Source of the DNA: Luzula sylvatica
Taxonomy: Eukaryota > Streptophyta > Magnoliopsida > Poales > Juncaceae
Assembly (NCBI GenBank): GCA_946800325.1
Contig: OX326956.1
Coordinates: forward strand, 42,157,052-42,221,051
DNA length: 64,000 nt
Direction: 5' to 3'
Part shown: piece after piece, positions 1 to 13,440 of the stretch
Layout of the letters: every line of letters begins with the position of its first letter
Position numbering within the stretch: position 1 is the first letter of the stretch
The notes under the pieces: generated by a model
What the model saw: only the letters and a program-made list of their open reading frames with translations
Database searches by the model: none
Told to the model about the DNA's origin: nothing
Translations under genes and position numbers: made by a program

Positions 1-3000
1 TTTTTTAAAAAATATCATAATTCAATTTTTTGAAGGTGTTAGACCTCCGTTTTTGCATTTTTAAGAGATTTTCGAAAAAATGAAATTTGTGTTGTAGTCT
101 TCAATTACGGAGTATTTTGAGTACGACATGAAAATTGAGTATTTTGCTTGTGTTACACTTCAATTTTAACATTTAAAAAAAAATATCATAATTGAATTTT
201 TTTGAAGGTGTTAAGACTTCTGTTTTCGGATTTTTAAGTAATGTTTGAAAAAATTAAAATTTGTGTGTGTTAGTCTTCCACTACGGAGTAATTTAAGTAC
301 GACATGAAAATTGTGTATTTCTCTTGTGTCACACTTCAATTTTAATATTTTTCAAAAAAATATCTTTATTGAATTTTTTGAAGGTGTTAGACGTCTGTTT
401 TTGCATTTTTATGAATTTTTTGAGAAAATTTAAATTTTTGTGTGTTAGTCTTCAATTACGGAGTATTTTGAGCACGGAATAAAAATTGAGTATTTTTCTT
501 GTGTTGCAGTTCAATTTTAACATATTTTTAAAAATATTTAACTTGAATTTTTTGAAGGTGTTAGACTTCTGTTTTTGCATTTTTGTAATTGTTTTGAAAA
601 AATTGAAATTTGTGTGTGTTAGTTTTCAATTACGGAGCAATTTGAGTATGGAATAAATATTGAGTGTTTTGCTTGTTTTACACTTCAATTTTAACATATT
701 TTTTAAAAACGTCTTGATTCAATTTTTTGAAGGTGTTAGATTTCAGTTTTTTCATTTTTATGAATGAAATTTGTGTGTTTTAGGCTTCCATTACGGAGTA
801 ATTTTAGTATGGAATAAAAATTGAGTATTTTGCTTGTGTTATACTTCAATTTGAACATTTTAAAAAAAAAAATCTTAATTCAATTTTCCAGGTGCTAGAG
901 TTCAGTTTTTGCAGTTTCAAGAAATTTTTTAAAAAATTGAAATTTGTGTGTGTTAGTGTTCAATTACGGAGTATTTTGACCACGACAGGAAAATTGAGTA
1001 TTTTGCGTGTGTTACACTTCAATTTTAATATTTTTACTAAAAATATCATAATTGAATTTTTTGAAGGTGTTAGACTTCTTTTTTGCATTTTTACAAAAAT
1101 TTTGACAAAATTGAAATGTGTGTGTGTTAGTGTTCAATTACGGAGTATTTTGAGTACGACATGAAAATTGAGTTTTTTTCTTGTGTTACACTTCAATTTT
1201 AACATTTTTAAAAAATATCTTAAATCAATTTTTTGAAGTTGTTAGACTTCAGTTTTTGCATTTTTAAGGAATTTTTGAAAAAAATTGAAATTTGTGTGTG
1301 TTAGTCTTCAATTATGGAGTATTTTGAGTACTTCATGAAAATCGGGTATTTTGCTTGTGTTACACTTCAATTTTAACATTTTAAAAAAAAAATGTGATAA
1401 TTCAATTTTTTGAAGGTGTCAGACTTCTATTTTTGCATTTTTACAATTGTTTTGAAAAAATTGAAATTTGTGCGTGTTAGTCTTCAATTATGGAGTAATT
1501 TGAGTATGGAATAAATATTGAGTATCTTGGTTGTTTTACACTTCAATTTTAACTTAGTTTTAAAAAACGTCTTGATTCAATTTTTTGAAGGTGTTAGACT
1601 TCTTTTTTGCATTTTTACAAAATTTTAAAAAAAATGAAATTTGTGTGTTTTAGTCTTCCATTACGGAGTAATTTGAGTATGACATGAAAATTGAGTATTT
1701 TTCTTGTGTTACACTTCAATTTTAACATTTCTTAAAAAATATCTTAATTCAATTTTTTTGAAGGTGTTAGACTTCAGTTTTTGCATTTTTAAGAAATTTT
1801 GAAAATATTGAAATTTGTGTGTGTCAGTCTTCAATTACGGAGTATTTTGAATACGACATGAAAATTGAGTATTTTGCTTGTGTTACACTTCAATTTTAAC
1901 ATTTTTAAAAAAAATATCATAATTCAATTTTTTGAAGGTGTTAGACTACTGTTTTTGCACTTTTAAGAAATTTTTGAAAAAAATGAAATTTTTGCGTGTT
2001 AGTCTTCAATTACGGAGTATTTTGAGTACGGAATAAAAATTGAGTATTTTGCGGGTGTTACACTTCAATTTTAACATAAATAATATCTTAATTCAATTTT
2101 TTGAAGGTGCTAGCTTTTAGGTTTGGCATTTTTAAGAATTTTTTAGAAAAAAATTGAGATTTGTGTGTGCTAATCTTCAATTATGGAGTATTTTGAGTTC
2201 GACATGAAAATTGAGTATTTTGCTTGTGTTACACTTCAATTTAAACATTTTTTAAAAAATATCTTAATTCAATTTGTTGAAGGTGTTAGACCTCTGTTTT
2301 TGCATTTTTAACAGATTTTCGAAAAAAAGAAATTTGTGTATGTTAGTCTTCACTTACGGAGTATTTTGAGTATGACATGAAAATTGAGTATTTTCCTTGT
2401 GTTACACTTCAATTTTAACATTTTAAAAAAATATCATAATTCAATTTTTTTGAAGGTCTTAGACTTCAGTTTTTGCATTTTTAAGAAATTTTTTAAAATA
2501 TTGAAATTTGAGTGTGTCAGTCTTCAATTACGGAGTATTCTGAGTACGACATGAAAATTCAGTATTTTGCTTGTGTTACACTTCAATTTTAATATTTAAA
2601 AAAAAAATATCATAATTCAATTTTTTGAAGGTGTTAGACTACTGTTTTTGCATTTTTAAGAAATTTGTGTGCGTTATTCTTCAATTACGGAGTATTTTGA
2701 GTACGGAATAAAAATTGAGTATTTTGCTTGTGCTATACTTCAATTTTAACACTTTTAAAAAAAAATATGATAATTCAATTTTTTTAAGGTGTTATACCAC
2801 TGTGTTTGCATTTTTAAGAGATTTTCGAAAAAATGAAATTTGTGCGTATTAGTCTTCAATTACGGAGTATTTTGAGTAGACATGAAAATTGAGTATTTTG
2901 CTTGTGTTACAATTCAATTTTAACATTTTTTTTTAAAATATCATTATTGAATTTTTTGAAGGTGTTGGACTTCTGCTTTTGCATTTTTAAGAAATTTTTG

Positions 3001-6000
3001 AAAAAATTGAAAATTTTGTGTGTTAGTCTTCAACTACGGAGTATTTTGAGTACGGAATAAAAATTGAGTATTTTACTTGTGTTACACTTCAAATTTAACA
3101 TAAAAAATATCTTAATTCAATTTTTTGAAGGTGTTAGCTTTTAGTTTTTGCATTTTTAAGAAATTTTTACAAAAAATTGAAATTTGTGCGTTAGTCTTCA
3201 ATTATGGAGTATTTTGAGTACGACTTGAAAATTAAGTATTTTGCTTGTGTTACACTTCAATTTGAACATTTTAAAAAAATCTTAATTGAATTTTTTGAAG
3301 GTGTCAAACTTCAGATTTTGCATTTTTAATCAATTTTTGAAAAAATTGAAATTTTTGTGTGTCGGTCTTCAATTACGGAGTATTTTGAGTACGACATGAA
3401 AATTGAGTAATTTGCTTGTGTTACACTTCAAGTTTCACATTTTTTTTAATTATCATAGTTGAATTTTTTGAAGGTGTTAGACTTCTTTTTAGCATTTTTA
3501 CGAAATTTTTGACAAAATTGAAATTTGTGTATGTTAGTCTTCAATTGAAGAGTATTTTGAGTACGACATGAAAATTGAGTATTTCGCTTGTGTTACACTT
3601 CAATTTTAACATTTTTTAAAAATATCTTAATTCAAATTTTTTGAAGGTGTTAAACATCAGTTTTTGTATTTTTAAGAAATTTTTGAAAAAATTGAAATTT
3701 GTGTGTGTTAGTCTTCAATTAGGGAGTATTTTGGGTACGACATGAAAATTGAGTATTTTGCTTGTGTTACACTTCAATTTTAACACTTTGAAAAAAAAAT
3801 AGCATAATTGAATTTTTTGAAGATGTTATCTTTTAGTTTTTGCATTTTTAAGAAGTTTTTACAAAAAATTGAAATTTGTGTGTTAGTCTTCAATTATGGA
3901 GTATTTTGAATTATGACATGTAAATTGAAAATTTTGCTTGTGTTACACTTCAATTTGAACATTTTTTTAAAAAAAATTCATTGAATTTTTTGAAGGTGTC
4001 AGACTTCATTTTTTACATTTTTAAGAAATTTTGGAAAAAATTATAATTTTTGTGTGTCAGTCTTCAATTACGGAGCATTTTGAGTACGACATGAAAATGG
4101 AGTATTTTTCTTGTGTTACACATCATTTTAACATTTTTTTTAAAATATCATAATTGAATTTTTTGAAGGTGCTAGACTTCAGTTTTTGCATTTTTTAGAA
4201 ATTTTTGAAAATATTGAAATTTGTGTGCGTTAGTCTTCAATTACGGAGTATTTTGAGTACGACATGAAAATTGAGTATTTTGCTTGTGTTACACTTCAAT
4301 TTCAACATTTATTTAAGAAAATATCATAATTCAATTTTTTTTGAAGGTGTTAGACCTCTGTTTTTGCATTTTTAAGAGATTTAAAAAAAAATGAAATTTG
4401 TGTGTATTAGTCTTCAATTACAGAGTATTTTGAGTACAACATGAAAATTGAGTATTTATTTTTGTTTTACACTTCAATTTGAAAATATTTTTAAAAAAAT
4501 GTCTTAATTCAATTTTTTGAAGGTGTTAGACTTCAGTTTTTGGGTTTTTAATAAATTTTTGGAAAAAATTGAAATTTGTGTGTGTTAGTCTTCAATTATG
4601 GAGTAATTTGATTATGGAATAAATATTGAGTATTTTGCTTGTGTTACACTTTAATTTGAACATTTTTTTAAAATTATCATAATTGAATTTTTTGAAGGTG
4701 TTAGACTTCTGTTTTTGCATTTTTAAGAAATTTTTGAAAAAATTGAAATTTGTGCGTTTTAGTCTTCAATTGCGGAGTATTTTGTGTAAGGAATAAAAAT
4801 TGAGTGTTTTCCTTGTGTTACACTTCAATTTTAACATATTTTTAAAAATATGATAATTGAATTTTTTTGAAGGTGTTAGACTTCTGTTTTTGCATTTTTA
4901 AGTAATTTTTGAAAAAATTGAAATTTGTGTGTGTTAGTCTTCAATTACGGTGTAATTTGATTATGGAATAAAAATTGATTATTTTTATTGTGTTACACTT
5001 CAATTTGAACATTTTAAAAAAAAAATATCTTAATTGAATTTTTTGAAGGTGCTGGACTTCAGTTTTTGCATTTTGAAGAAATTTTTGAAATTTTTTTAAT
5101 TTGTGTGCGTTAGAGTTCAAATACGGAGTATTTTGAGTACAACATGAAAATTGAGTATTTTGCTTGTGGTACACTTCAATTTTAACATTTAAAAAAAAAT
5201 ATCTTTTTTGAATTTCTTGAAGGTGTTAGACTTCTGTTTTCGAATTTTTAACAAAAGTTTGAAAAAATTGAAATCTGTGTTTGTTAGTCTTCCATTACGG
5301 ACTATTTTGAGTACGACATGAAAATTGAGTATTTCTCTTGTGTTACACTTCAATTTTAACATTTTTTGAAAAAATATCTTACTTGAATTTTTTGAAGGTG
5401 TTAGACTTCTGTTTTTGCTTTTTTAAGAACTTTTTTAAAAAATTTAAATTTGTGTGTGTTAGTCTTCAATTACGGAGTATTTTGAGTACCACATGAAAAT
5501 TGAGTATTTTGCTTGTGTTACACTTCAATTTTAACATTTTTTAAAAAAAAAATATATCATAATTCAATTTTTTTTAAGGTGTTAGACCTCTGTTTTTGTA
5601 TTTTAAAATTGTTTTTGAAAAAATTGAAATTTGTGTGTGTTAGTCTTCCATTGCGGTGTAATTTGAGTATGGAATGAATATTGAGTATTTTTCTTGTGTT
5701 ACACTTCAATTTTAACATATTTTTAAAAAAAACGTTAATTCAAATTTTTGATGGTGTTAGACTTCAGTTTTTTCATTTTTATGAATTTAAAAAAAATAAA
5801 ATTGGTATGTGTTAGTCTTCAATTACGGAGTAATTTGAGTATGGAATAAAAATTGAGTATTTTTCTTGTGTGTTACACTTCAATTTGAACATTTTTTAAA
5901 AAAATGTCTTAATTGAATTTTTTGAAGGTAGCCTTCTGTTTTTGCATTTTCATGAACTTTTTGAAAAAATTGAAATTCGTGTGTGTTAGTCTTCAATTGC

Positions 6001-9000
6001 GGAGTATTTTGAGGATGGAATAAAATTTGAGTATTTTTCTTGTGTTACACATTAATTTTAACATATTTTCAAAAAATATCTGAATTGAATTTTATGAAGT
6101 TGTTAGACTACAGTTTTTGCGTTTTTAATAAATTTTTAAAACAAATTGAAATTTGTGTGTGTTAGTATTCAATTATGGAGTATTTTGAGCACGACTTGAA
6201 AATTGAACATTTGTCTCGTGTTACACTTCAATTTTAACATTTTAAAAAAAAAACCTTAATTGAATTTTTTGAAGGTGTCAGACTTCAGTTTTTGCATTTT
6301 TAAGAAATTTTTGAAAAAATTGAAATTTTTGTGTGTCAGTCATCAATTACGGAGTATTTTGGGTATGACACGAAAATTGAGTATTTTGCTTGTGTTACAC
6401 TTCAATTTTAACATTTAAAAAAAAAACTATAATAATTCAATTTTTTAAGGTGTTATACCTCTGTTTTTGCATTTTTAAGAGATTTTCGAAAAAAATGAAA
6501 TTTGTGTGTGTTAGTCTTCAATTACGGAGTATTTTGAGTACGACATGAAAATTGAGTATTTTGCTTGTGTTACACTTCAATTTTAACATTTTTTACAAAA
6601 TATCTTAATTGAATTTTTTTAAGGTGTCAAACTTCAGTTTTTGCATTTGCAAGAAATGTTTGAAAAAATTGAAAATTTTTTTGTGTCAGTCATCAATTAC
6701 GGAGTATTTTGAGTACGACATGAAAATTGAGTATTTTCCTTGTGTTACACTTCAATTTTAACATTTTTTAAAAAATATCCTAATTGAATTTTTTGAAGGT
6801 TTTACACTTCTGTTTTTGTAGTTTTACGAAATTTTTGAAAATATTGAAATTTGTGTGTGTTAATCTTCAATTATGGAGTATTTTGAGTACGACTTGAAAA
6901 TTGAGTATTTTGCTTGTGTTACACTTCAATTTGAACATTTTTAAAAAAAATACTTAATTGAATTATTTGAAGGTGTCAGACTTTAGTTTTGCATTTTTAA
7001 TAAATTTTTGAAAAAAAATTCAAATTCGTTTATGTTAGTCTTCAATTACGGAGTATTTTGAGTACGACATGAAAATTGAGTATTTTGCTTGTGTTACACT
7101 TCAATTTTAACATTTTTTAAAAAATATCCAAATTGAATTTTTTGAAGGTTTTACACTTTAGTTTTTGCATTTTTAAGAATTGTTTGAAAAAATTGAAATT
7201 TGTGTGTGTTAGTCTTCAATTACGGAGTATTTTGAGTATGACATTATAATTGAGTATTTTGCTTGTTTTACACTTCAATTTTAACATTTTTTAAAAAATA
7301 TCATAATTGAATTTTTTGAAGGTGCTAGACTTCAGTTTTTGCATTTTTAAGAAATTTTTGAAAAAATTGAAATTTGTGTGTGTTAGTGTTCAATTACGGA
7401 GTATTTTGAGTAGAACATGAAAATTGAGTATTTTTCTTGCATTACACTTCAATTTTAACCTATTTTAAAAAAATATCTTAATTGAATTTTTTGAAGGTGT
7501 TAGACTTCTGTTTTCGCATTTTTAAGAATAGTTTGACAAAATTGAAATTTGTGTGTGCTAATCTTCCATTACGGAGTATTTTGAGTACGACATGAAAATT
7601 GAGTATTTCTCTTGTGTTACACTTCAATTTGAACATTTTTTAAAAAAATATCTTAATTGAATTTTTTGAAGGTGTTAGACTTCTGTTTTTGCATTTTTAA
7701 GAACTTTTTGAAAAAATTAAAATTTGTGTGTGTTAGTCTTCAATTATGGAGTATTTTGAATATGGAATAGAAATTGAGTATTTTTCTTGTGTTACACTTC
7801 AATTTTAACATATTTTTTAAATTATCTTAATTCAATTTTTTGAAGGTGTTTGACTTCAGTTTTTGCATTTTTAAGAATTTTTTGAAAAAATTGAAATTTT
7901 TGTGTGTTAGTCTTCAATTACGGAGTATTTTGAGTACGGAATAAAAATTGAGTATTTTTCTTGTGTAACACTTCAATTTTAACATATTTTAAAAAAACAT
8001 CTTAATTCAATTTTTTGAAGGTGTTAGATTTCAGTTTTTGCATTAGTAAGAAATTTTAAAAAAAAAATTCAAATTTGTGTGTGTTAGTCTCCAATTATGG
8101 AGTATTTTGAGTACGATTTGAAAATTGAGTATTTTACGTGTGTTACACTTCAATTTGAAGATGTTTTAAAAAAATATCTTAATAGAATTGTTTGAAGTTG
8201 TTAGACTTCAGTTTTTGCATTTTTATGAAATTTTTGAAAAATTGAAATTTGTGTGTGTTAGTCTCCAATTGTGGAGTATTTTGACTACGACAAGAAAATT
8301 GAGTATTTTGCTTGTGTTACACTTATATTTTAACAGTTTTTAAAAAATATCTTAATTCAATTTTTTGAAGGTGTTAGACTTTAGTTTTTGCATTTTTAAG
8401 AAATTTTTGAAAAAATTTAAATTTGTGTGTGTTAGTCTTCAATTTCGGAGTATTTTGAGTACGACAAGAAAATTGAGGATTTTGCTTGGGTTATACTTTA
8501 ATTTTAACAGCTTTTTTAGAAGTATCTTAATTGAATTAATTGAAGGTGTTCGACTTCAGTTTTTGTATTTTTAAGAAAGTTTTGAAAAAATTGAAATTTC
8601 TGTGTGTTAGACTTCAGTTTTTGCATTTTTAAGAAATTTTTGAAAGAATTGAAATTTGTGTGTGTTAGTCTTAAATTATGGAGTATTTTGAGTAGACATG
8701 AAAATTGAGTATTTCGCTTGTGTTACACTTCAATTTTAACATGTTTTCAAAAATATCTTAATTGAATTTTTGGAAGGTGTTAGACTTTACTTTTTACATT
8801 TTTAAGTAATGCGTGAAAAAATAGAAATTTGTGTGTGTTAGTCTTCTATTACAGAGTATTGGTAGGACAACATGAAAAATGGATTATTTTGCTCGTATTA
8901 CACTGTAATTTTTACATTTTAAAAAAATAGGATATTTGATTTATTTTAATGTGTCAGACTTCACATTTTCAATTTAAATTTTTTTTGAAAAATAGAAATT

Positions 9001-9842
9001 TGTGTGTTAACGTCTTATATTACGGAGTAATTTTAGGAAAACATGAAATTTGAGTATTTTCCTCGCGTTACACTTCATGTTTGAAATTTTTTAGAAAATA
9101 GGATAATTGATTTTTTTTAATGGTGTTAGACATTACTTTTTCCATTTTTATGAAATATTTGAAAAAATGGAAATTTGTGTGTTGTTGGTTTTCTATTATG
9201 GAGTATTTTGAGGACAACATGAAAATTGAGTAATTTTGGCTTGTGTTACACTTCAATTTTGACATTTTTGAAAAAAGGTTAAATACCTATTTTTCGTAGG
9301 TGCGAGACTTCAGTTTTTGCATTTTTAACAAATGTGTGATAAAATAGAAATTTGTGTGTTAGTCTTCTATTAAGGAGTATTCGTAGGACAACATGAAAAT
9401 TGAGAATTTTGCTCAAGTTACACTTCAATTTTCTAGAAAATAGGATAACTAATTTTTTTTTGAAGTGTTATAATAAACTTTTTGCAGTTTCAAGAAATAT
9501 TTGAAAAAATAGAAATATGTATGTAATAGACTTCTATTACTGAGTATTTGTAGGACAACATGAAAATTGTGTATTTTCCTCCTATTACACTGCAATTTTG
9601 ACATTTTTTAGAAAATAGGATATTTGTTTTTTTTTAAGGTGTTAGAAATCACTTTTTGCATTTTTTAAGAAATATGAATAAATATAGAAATTTGTGTGTG
9701 TTGGTGTTCTTTTACGGAGTATTTGTAGGACAACATGAAAATTAATTATTCTACTCGTGTTACCCTTTAATTTTGAAATTTTTTAGAAAATGGGATCAAT
9801 AATTTTTTAAATTTTGTACAACTGTGTGAAAAAACAGAAATT
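1..9842. repeat. Tandem satellite array, ~174 bp unit
   Basis: About 55 head-to-tail copies of a ~174 bp unit; the landmark GAAGGTGTTAGACTTC recurs near 32, 204, 380, 554 and 729 and onward. Each unit contains three related ~58 bp parts, each opening with GTGTTA(G/C)(A/T)CTTC and closing with AATTGA plus a T-rich stretch. Units differ by substitutions and small indels. From about 8760 to 9842 they degenerate quickly, with a variant carrying TAGGACAACATG. The array begins mid-unit at base 1, so it continues leftward. Unit length is in the range of plant centromeric and pericentromeric satellites, but location cannot be shown from sequence alone. Short ORFs inside it are by-products of the repeat. 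Confidence 0.97.
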
Positions 9843-10639
9843 ATAACGTATGTATAAATCTAACAGATTTCTTGCAAATCTGTGCCTCCACGTCATCATG
9901 AAATCTTAAAACAAGCTATAACCACAAGTTATGTACACTATTACAAATTATACTTATAAACAATAATAAATAAATGCACATATTAACAATAAGAGCCCAA
10001 TATACAGTTCCTATGACTCTAAACAACAACAAATAAATGCAAAGACTTACAATAAAGGTCCGGTGAACCAACTTTTTAGGCAGTTTGTTTATTTAGTTCA
10101 TATGATCAAGGAATAAGGTATTTAGGATTAGTTTTTTTTATGTTTAGGACAAATACCTTATATTGTATGAACTAATTATCATATATATATAATATAATAG
10201 AAGTAGGACACAAGAACCTACTCTATTATTCTCAACAAAAAAAAAATTATTACAAAATCTCAAATATATCATTGTAACAACATCAATAACCATACAAAAA
10301 AAAAATCAACCATTTCCATATACGGAACAAATTACAGCTCTCGACAACATGACCAAAAAAATAATTAAAAACAAAAGGTAAGGCCACCCGCGGAATTGTG
10401 CGGGAGGAGAAACTAGTATTTATTAGACCAAATACCCCTCTAGTTTTGTAAAGAGAAATTTCTTTGCACTCCATTGAAGTGCACTCCAAACGGTCGTCAA
10501 TACATTTTGGAGTGCACTCCAAAATGCATGCTACCCGGTCCCGTTTCAATATTTTCTATTGTACTTTTTCTGTAATATGTATAAGCGGCAAGTTTTTATT
10601 TCTACTATCTTTATTTTACGTTCTACATTTTCTAGTTTA
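9843..10639. other. AT-rich spacer with a perfect palindrome
   Basis: No convincing gene. It separates the main satellite from the island. The only marked structure is a perfect 24-bp palindrome at 10503-10526 centred on GGAGTGCACTCC, with a partial copy (AAGTGCACTCC) about 30 bp to its left. ORFs crossing it on both strands look accidental. Confidence 0.5.
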
Positions 10640-10890
10640 TTTTAAAGGTGATAGACTTCACCTTTTGCATTTTAAAGAATTTTTTGAAAAAATTAAAATT
10701 TGTGTGTGTTAGTCTTCGATTACGGAGTAATTTTAGGAAAAAAAATGGAATTTGTGTATTTTGTTCGTGTTACACTTAAAGTTTGTAAATTTTAATCGAT
10801 TTTTTCATGGTGTTAGACGTCACTTTTTAAATTTTGAAGAAATTTTTGAAAAAATTGAAATTTGCATGTGTTAGGCTTCAATTAATTATC
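10640..10890. repeat. Detached satellite island (~1.4 units)
   Basis: Contains the same ordered landmarks as the main array: a GTGATAGACTTC subunit near 10645, GTGTTAGTCTTC near 10707, GTGTTACACTT near 10768 and GTGTTAGACGTC near 10811. It shares the AGGAAAA-type variants of the degenerate right edge of the array, so it is probably part of the old edge, separated by the ~800 bp inserted or rearranged between them. Confidence 0.85.
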
Positions 10891-11069
10891 CTATTTTTTT
10901 TCAAACATTTCTTAAAAATACTCAGTAATTTAAAATAGAGTATTACTATGAAACGAAATAAAGTATTGTCTATCGACTATTGAGTGAAATTAAGTTATTA
11001 ACAATTAAGTGTTATTATGAATTAAAATAGAGTTATTGTCTAATTGGATATTACTATGAATGAGATCAT

Positions 11070-11259
11070 GATTTTCAACAAAACGGGTATTCGTTTACAA
11101 ATTATATTCGGATCTGGATCCATCAAAAATTTAACTCCTAGATCCGGATCTGTACTCGTAAAAACGGATACGATTCTGACTCGGATCCTTTCATATATCA
11201 ATATTTTTCGGATAAGGTTCGGGTAGGTTTGGGCAATAACCGGCCCATTGACACCCCTA
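11070..11259 (-). mobile_element. hAT-like non-autonomous element fragment (GGATCCGGAT-rich)
   Basis: Runs of GGATCCGGAT-like motifs end at 11259 in CATTGACACCCCTA, the reverse complement of TAGGGGTGTCAATG, a terminal sequence typical of plant hAT MITEs. The same sequence lies in the opposite orientation at 33843-34110. Only one terminus is evident, and the 60-codon ORF here is fortuitous. Confidence 0.6.
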
Positions 11260-11264
11260 CGTAC

Positions 11265-12060
11265 ATGGTATTTTGAGATTTTGCAGGGGCATCAATGAAA
11301 TATTTCATTTTGTAGAATACTAGTGAAATTGAGCCATGAAATTATTTCTTGTGATTATTTTTTTCAATAAACTATCTCATGAAATGATCTATGATGTGCC
11401 TCATTACAAATTTACTTGCGACTTATTTATTTTCTTTTCATTTTCTGTAAGTAGTAAAGCTTGTCCATTCACTTTTTGGTATTGATGCCAATATAGTGTT
11501 CAACATTCTTGTATTTTTCTTTGACAAAGATTGCTAGACTGAAGATAATTGAGCTGGCAATCATGACCCTATTATATCTTCCAATTAATACAAATTTAAA
11601 TTGACATATTTTAATTTTTTTTAAAAGAAAATTCGATTAACCGTAAATTGGGAAAAAAAGAAAACACATCATTGGAAATTGCAAAAATAATATTTTCCAT
11701 TCTCAAGGGAATTGGACAAAAAAAACCACCATAGGTTAAAAATGAGGGATTTTATTGCAATTTTTTAAGAACGAAATTGTTATTTTTTTTCAATTTCCAA
11801 TCTAATAAGACTTTATTTTTCCAATTTAGACACAATACAGACTGTTTTTTATAGGTTTTTTATGCTTTGTACTGGGTTTTTTTTTTTGGTACAGTCAAAT
11901 TCTGTACACATTAATTAGCGTAAGTACGATAAATAGTCTTTTATTTTCAGTAAAACTATAATAGAATCCTAAAATTAATTCCCAATTTAACAATAACGAC
12001 ATATACTACAAACTAATTTACCATATATATATGGACATGGATCACATTCATTTCTAATTA
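11265..12060 (+). promoter_or_regulatory. Conserved upstream block of peptide gene copy A
   Basis: This block recurs in front of every cluster copy. Shared landmarks are CTTGTCCATTC, GATGCCAATA, TTCAACATTCTT, a TTTTTCTTT(G/C)ACAAA stretch, AATTGAGCTG(G/C)CAATC and CATTGGAAATTGC, followed near the gene by a TATA-like ATATATATGG (around 12030). It is conserved as a unit with the exons, as expected of duplicated promoters, though shared descent alone could explain this. Confidence 0.55.
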
Positions 12061-12073
12061 ACATAGAAGAAAG

Positions 12074-12184
12074 ATGAAGAATTTATACGTGCTATGCATG
12101 TTCGTTTTATTGTTGACCTGGAGCCACACGCCCTTCTCAACAGAGGCCACTCGAATGTTAACTGAAGCTATATTTTCTGAGTGA
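12074..12184 (+). pseudogene. Secreted-peptide gene copy A, exon 1 only
   Basis: The ATG opens a 36-codon frame starting MKNLYVLCMF and running through STEATRMLTEA, the same signal-peptide exon as copy C. After A-I-F-S-E it meets a stop where other copies have the splice donor. The sequence then jumps to the conserved 3' region (TATGCACTAGCTACTT near 12205), so the intron and the whole mature-peptide exon are deleted. What remains would encode little more than a signal peptide. Confidence 0.7.
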
Positions 12185-13440
12185 TGATGTACATACCCCT
12201 ATTTTTATGCACTAGCTACTTAAAATAAAGGAAGATGTATGTCTCGTAATATGGAAGATATATATAAGTTTACTTCAAAAAAGTTTCTTATATAATTCGC
12301 GAAATCAAATTATATATCAATTCTTCTTATCAAACATCTTTAAATTTCAATTTAGGAAGATTTTATTTTTATGGTTATTACCCCTTTAATTTTTTTTTTT
12401 TTGGTTTGGTTGATTATTACACACATAAATAAATGTTGTTTAGATATGATTTGAATAATCACAATAGAGTTTTGGCAAAAAATTGAAAATTTTATTTCAA
12501 CTAATTAATGGTAGTCGATTGAATCTGAATAAATAAATAAAATTGTATACTTCTAAATTATGTGTATTTTGTGGAAATTCGTGTTCCATTAAATAAACTG
12601 TTAAGTTAAGATGTAGACACCATAATATTAATCTCTTACTTCTAGTATTAATATACAAAATTATTAGTATATCGTGTCGATACACAACGGTAACTTGAAT
12701 CTTAGACTCCCCCACAACAAACATTAACCCCAACAAATGGTCGCGGATCCTATCAGTGGATGGAGGGAAGGAAGAAAACGCATGACTATTCAAATGGTAA
12801 AAACTTGAAATATCCTTTTCATCTCGGTGACGTGGACTATATGGAGAGAACAAAACAAAAATAATCTCGCCGGGAATACGAAAAAGGCAGCCTCATCATT
12901 CTTGAAGGCTAAGCGGGAGGCGACGACATGGTCTGCGTCATGTTAGAACCGACACCAGGGACGAAATGGAATGCAAACTCTTACCATCGACTTACTCTTA
13001 TAAAGAAAATTAGCTAGTTACCTATTGTAATTAGGGAATTGACCAATAAACAAATTATTGAACAAAATATTTTTAATCATTGATTAAATCATAATAAACG
13101 GTTATGATTAATATAACTTTTCACTATCTCCCATCAAAATATTTTTAATCATTGATAAAAATTTGTGTTCGAATTTTTGTCTAATTTTATGTTCATAAAT
13201 ATGTTCGGTTCTAATTATTGCTATTCTCTGATAGTAATTTTTTTTGAAGTTCACTTTTTGTTCTGTAGTTAGGACGGCAATTGCCGGCCTGTGGTTATTC
13301 TCTGGTTGTAATTAAACTCTATTTTCAATTTTCAATATGTGGTCTCAAACCTCCTTCAATTATAATGTTGTAACAATACATTAGTATTGCATTAATGCAT
13401 TTGGTTTAAATTTAATTAATTTTTCAAATCTCTGCCATAT
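12185..13440. other. 3' flank of copy A and spacer
   Basis: The first ~200 bp match the 3' UTR of other cluster copies (AATAAA near 12224, then GATGTATGTCT). The rest is AT-rich. A 118-codon ORF on the minus strand (12497-12853) has no recognisable motif, and part of its DNA matches non-coding 3' flank of copies C and E, so I do not call it a gene. Confidence 0.5.

Noticed and set aside
892..9265. ORFs of 60-90 codons inside the satellite on both strands
   Set aside because: They repeat with the satellite unit, change frame with each indel and are Phe/Lys-rich by-products of the AT-rich repeat.
1..9842. Regular repeats resembling a CRISPR array
   Set aside because: The whole ~174 bp unit is repeated with no unique spacers, and the DNA is plant nuclear.
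10283..10712. Overlapping 82- and 88-codon ORFs near the palindrome
   Set aside because: Opposite-strand overlaps through a palindrome and the satellite island; no motif or splice signals.
12497..12853. 118-codon minus-strand ORF
   Set aside because: No motif; its DNA overlaps non-coding cluster flank that in other copies has stops.
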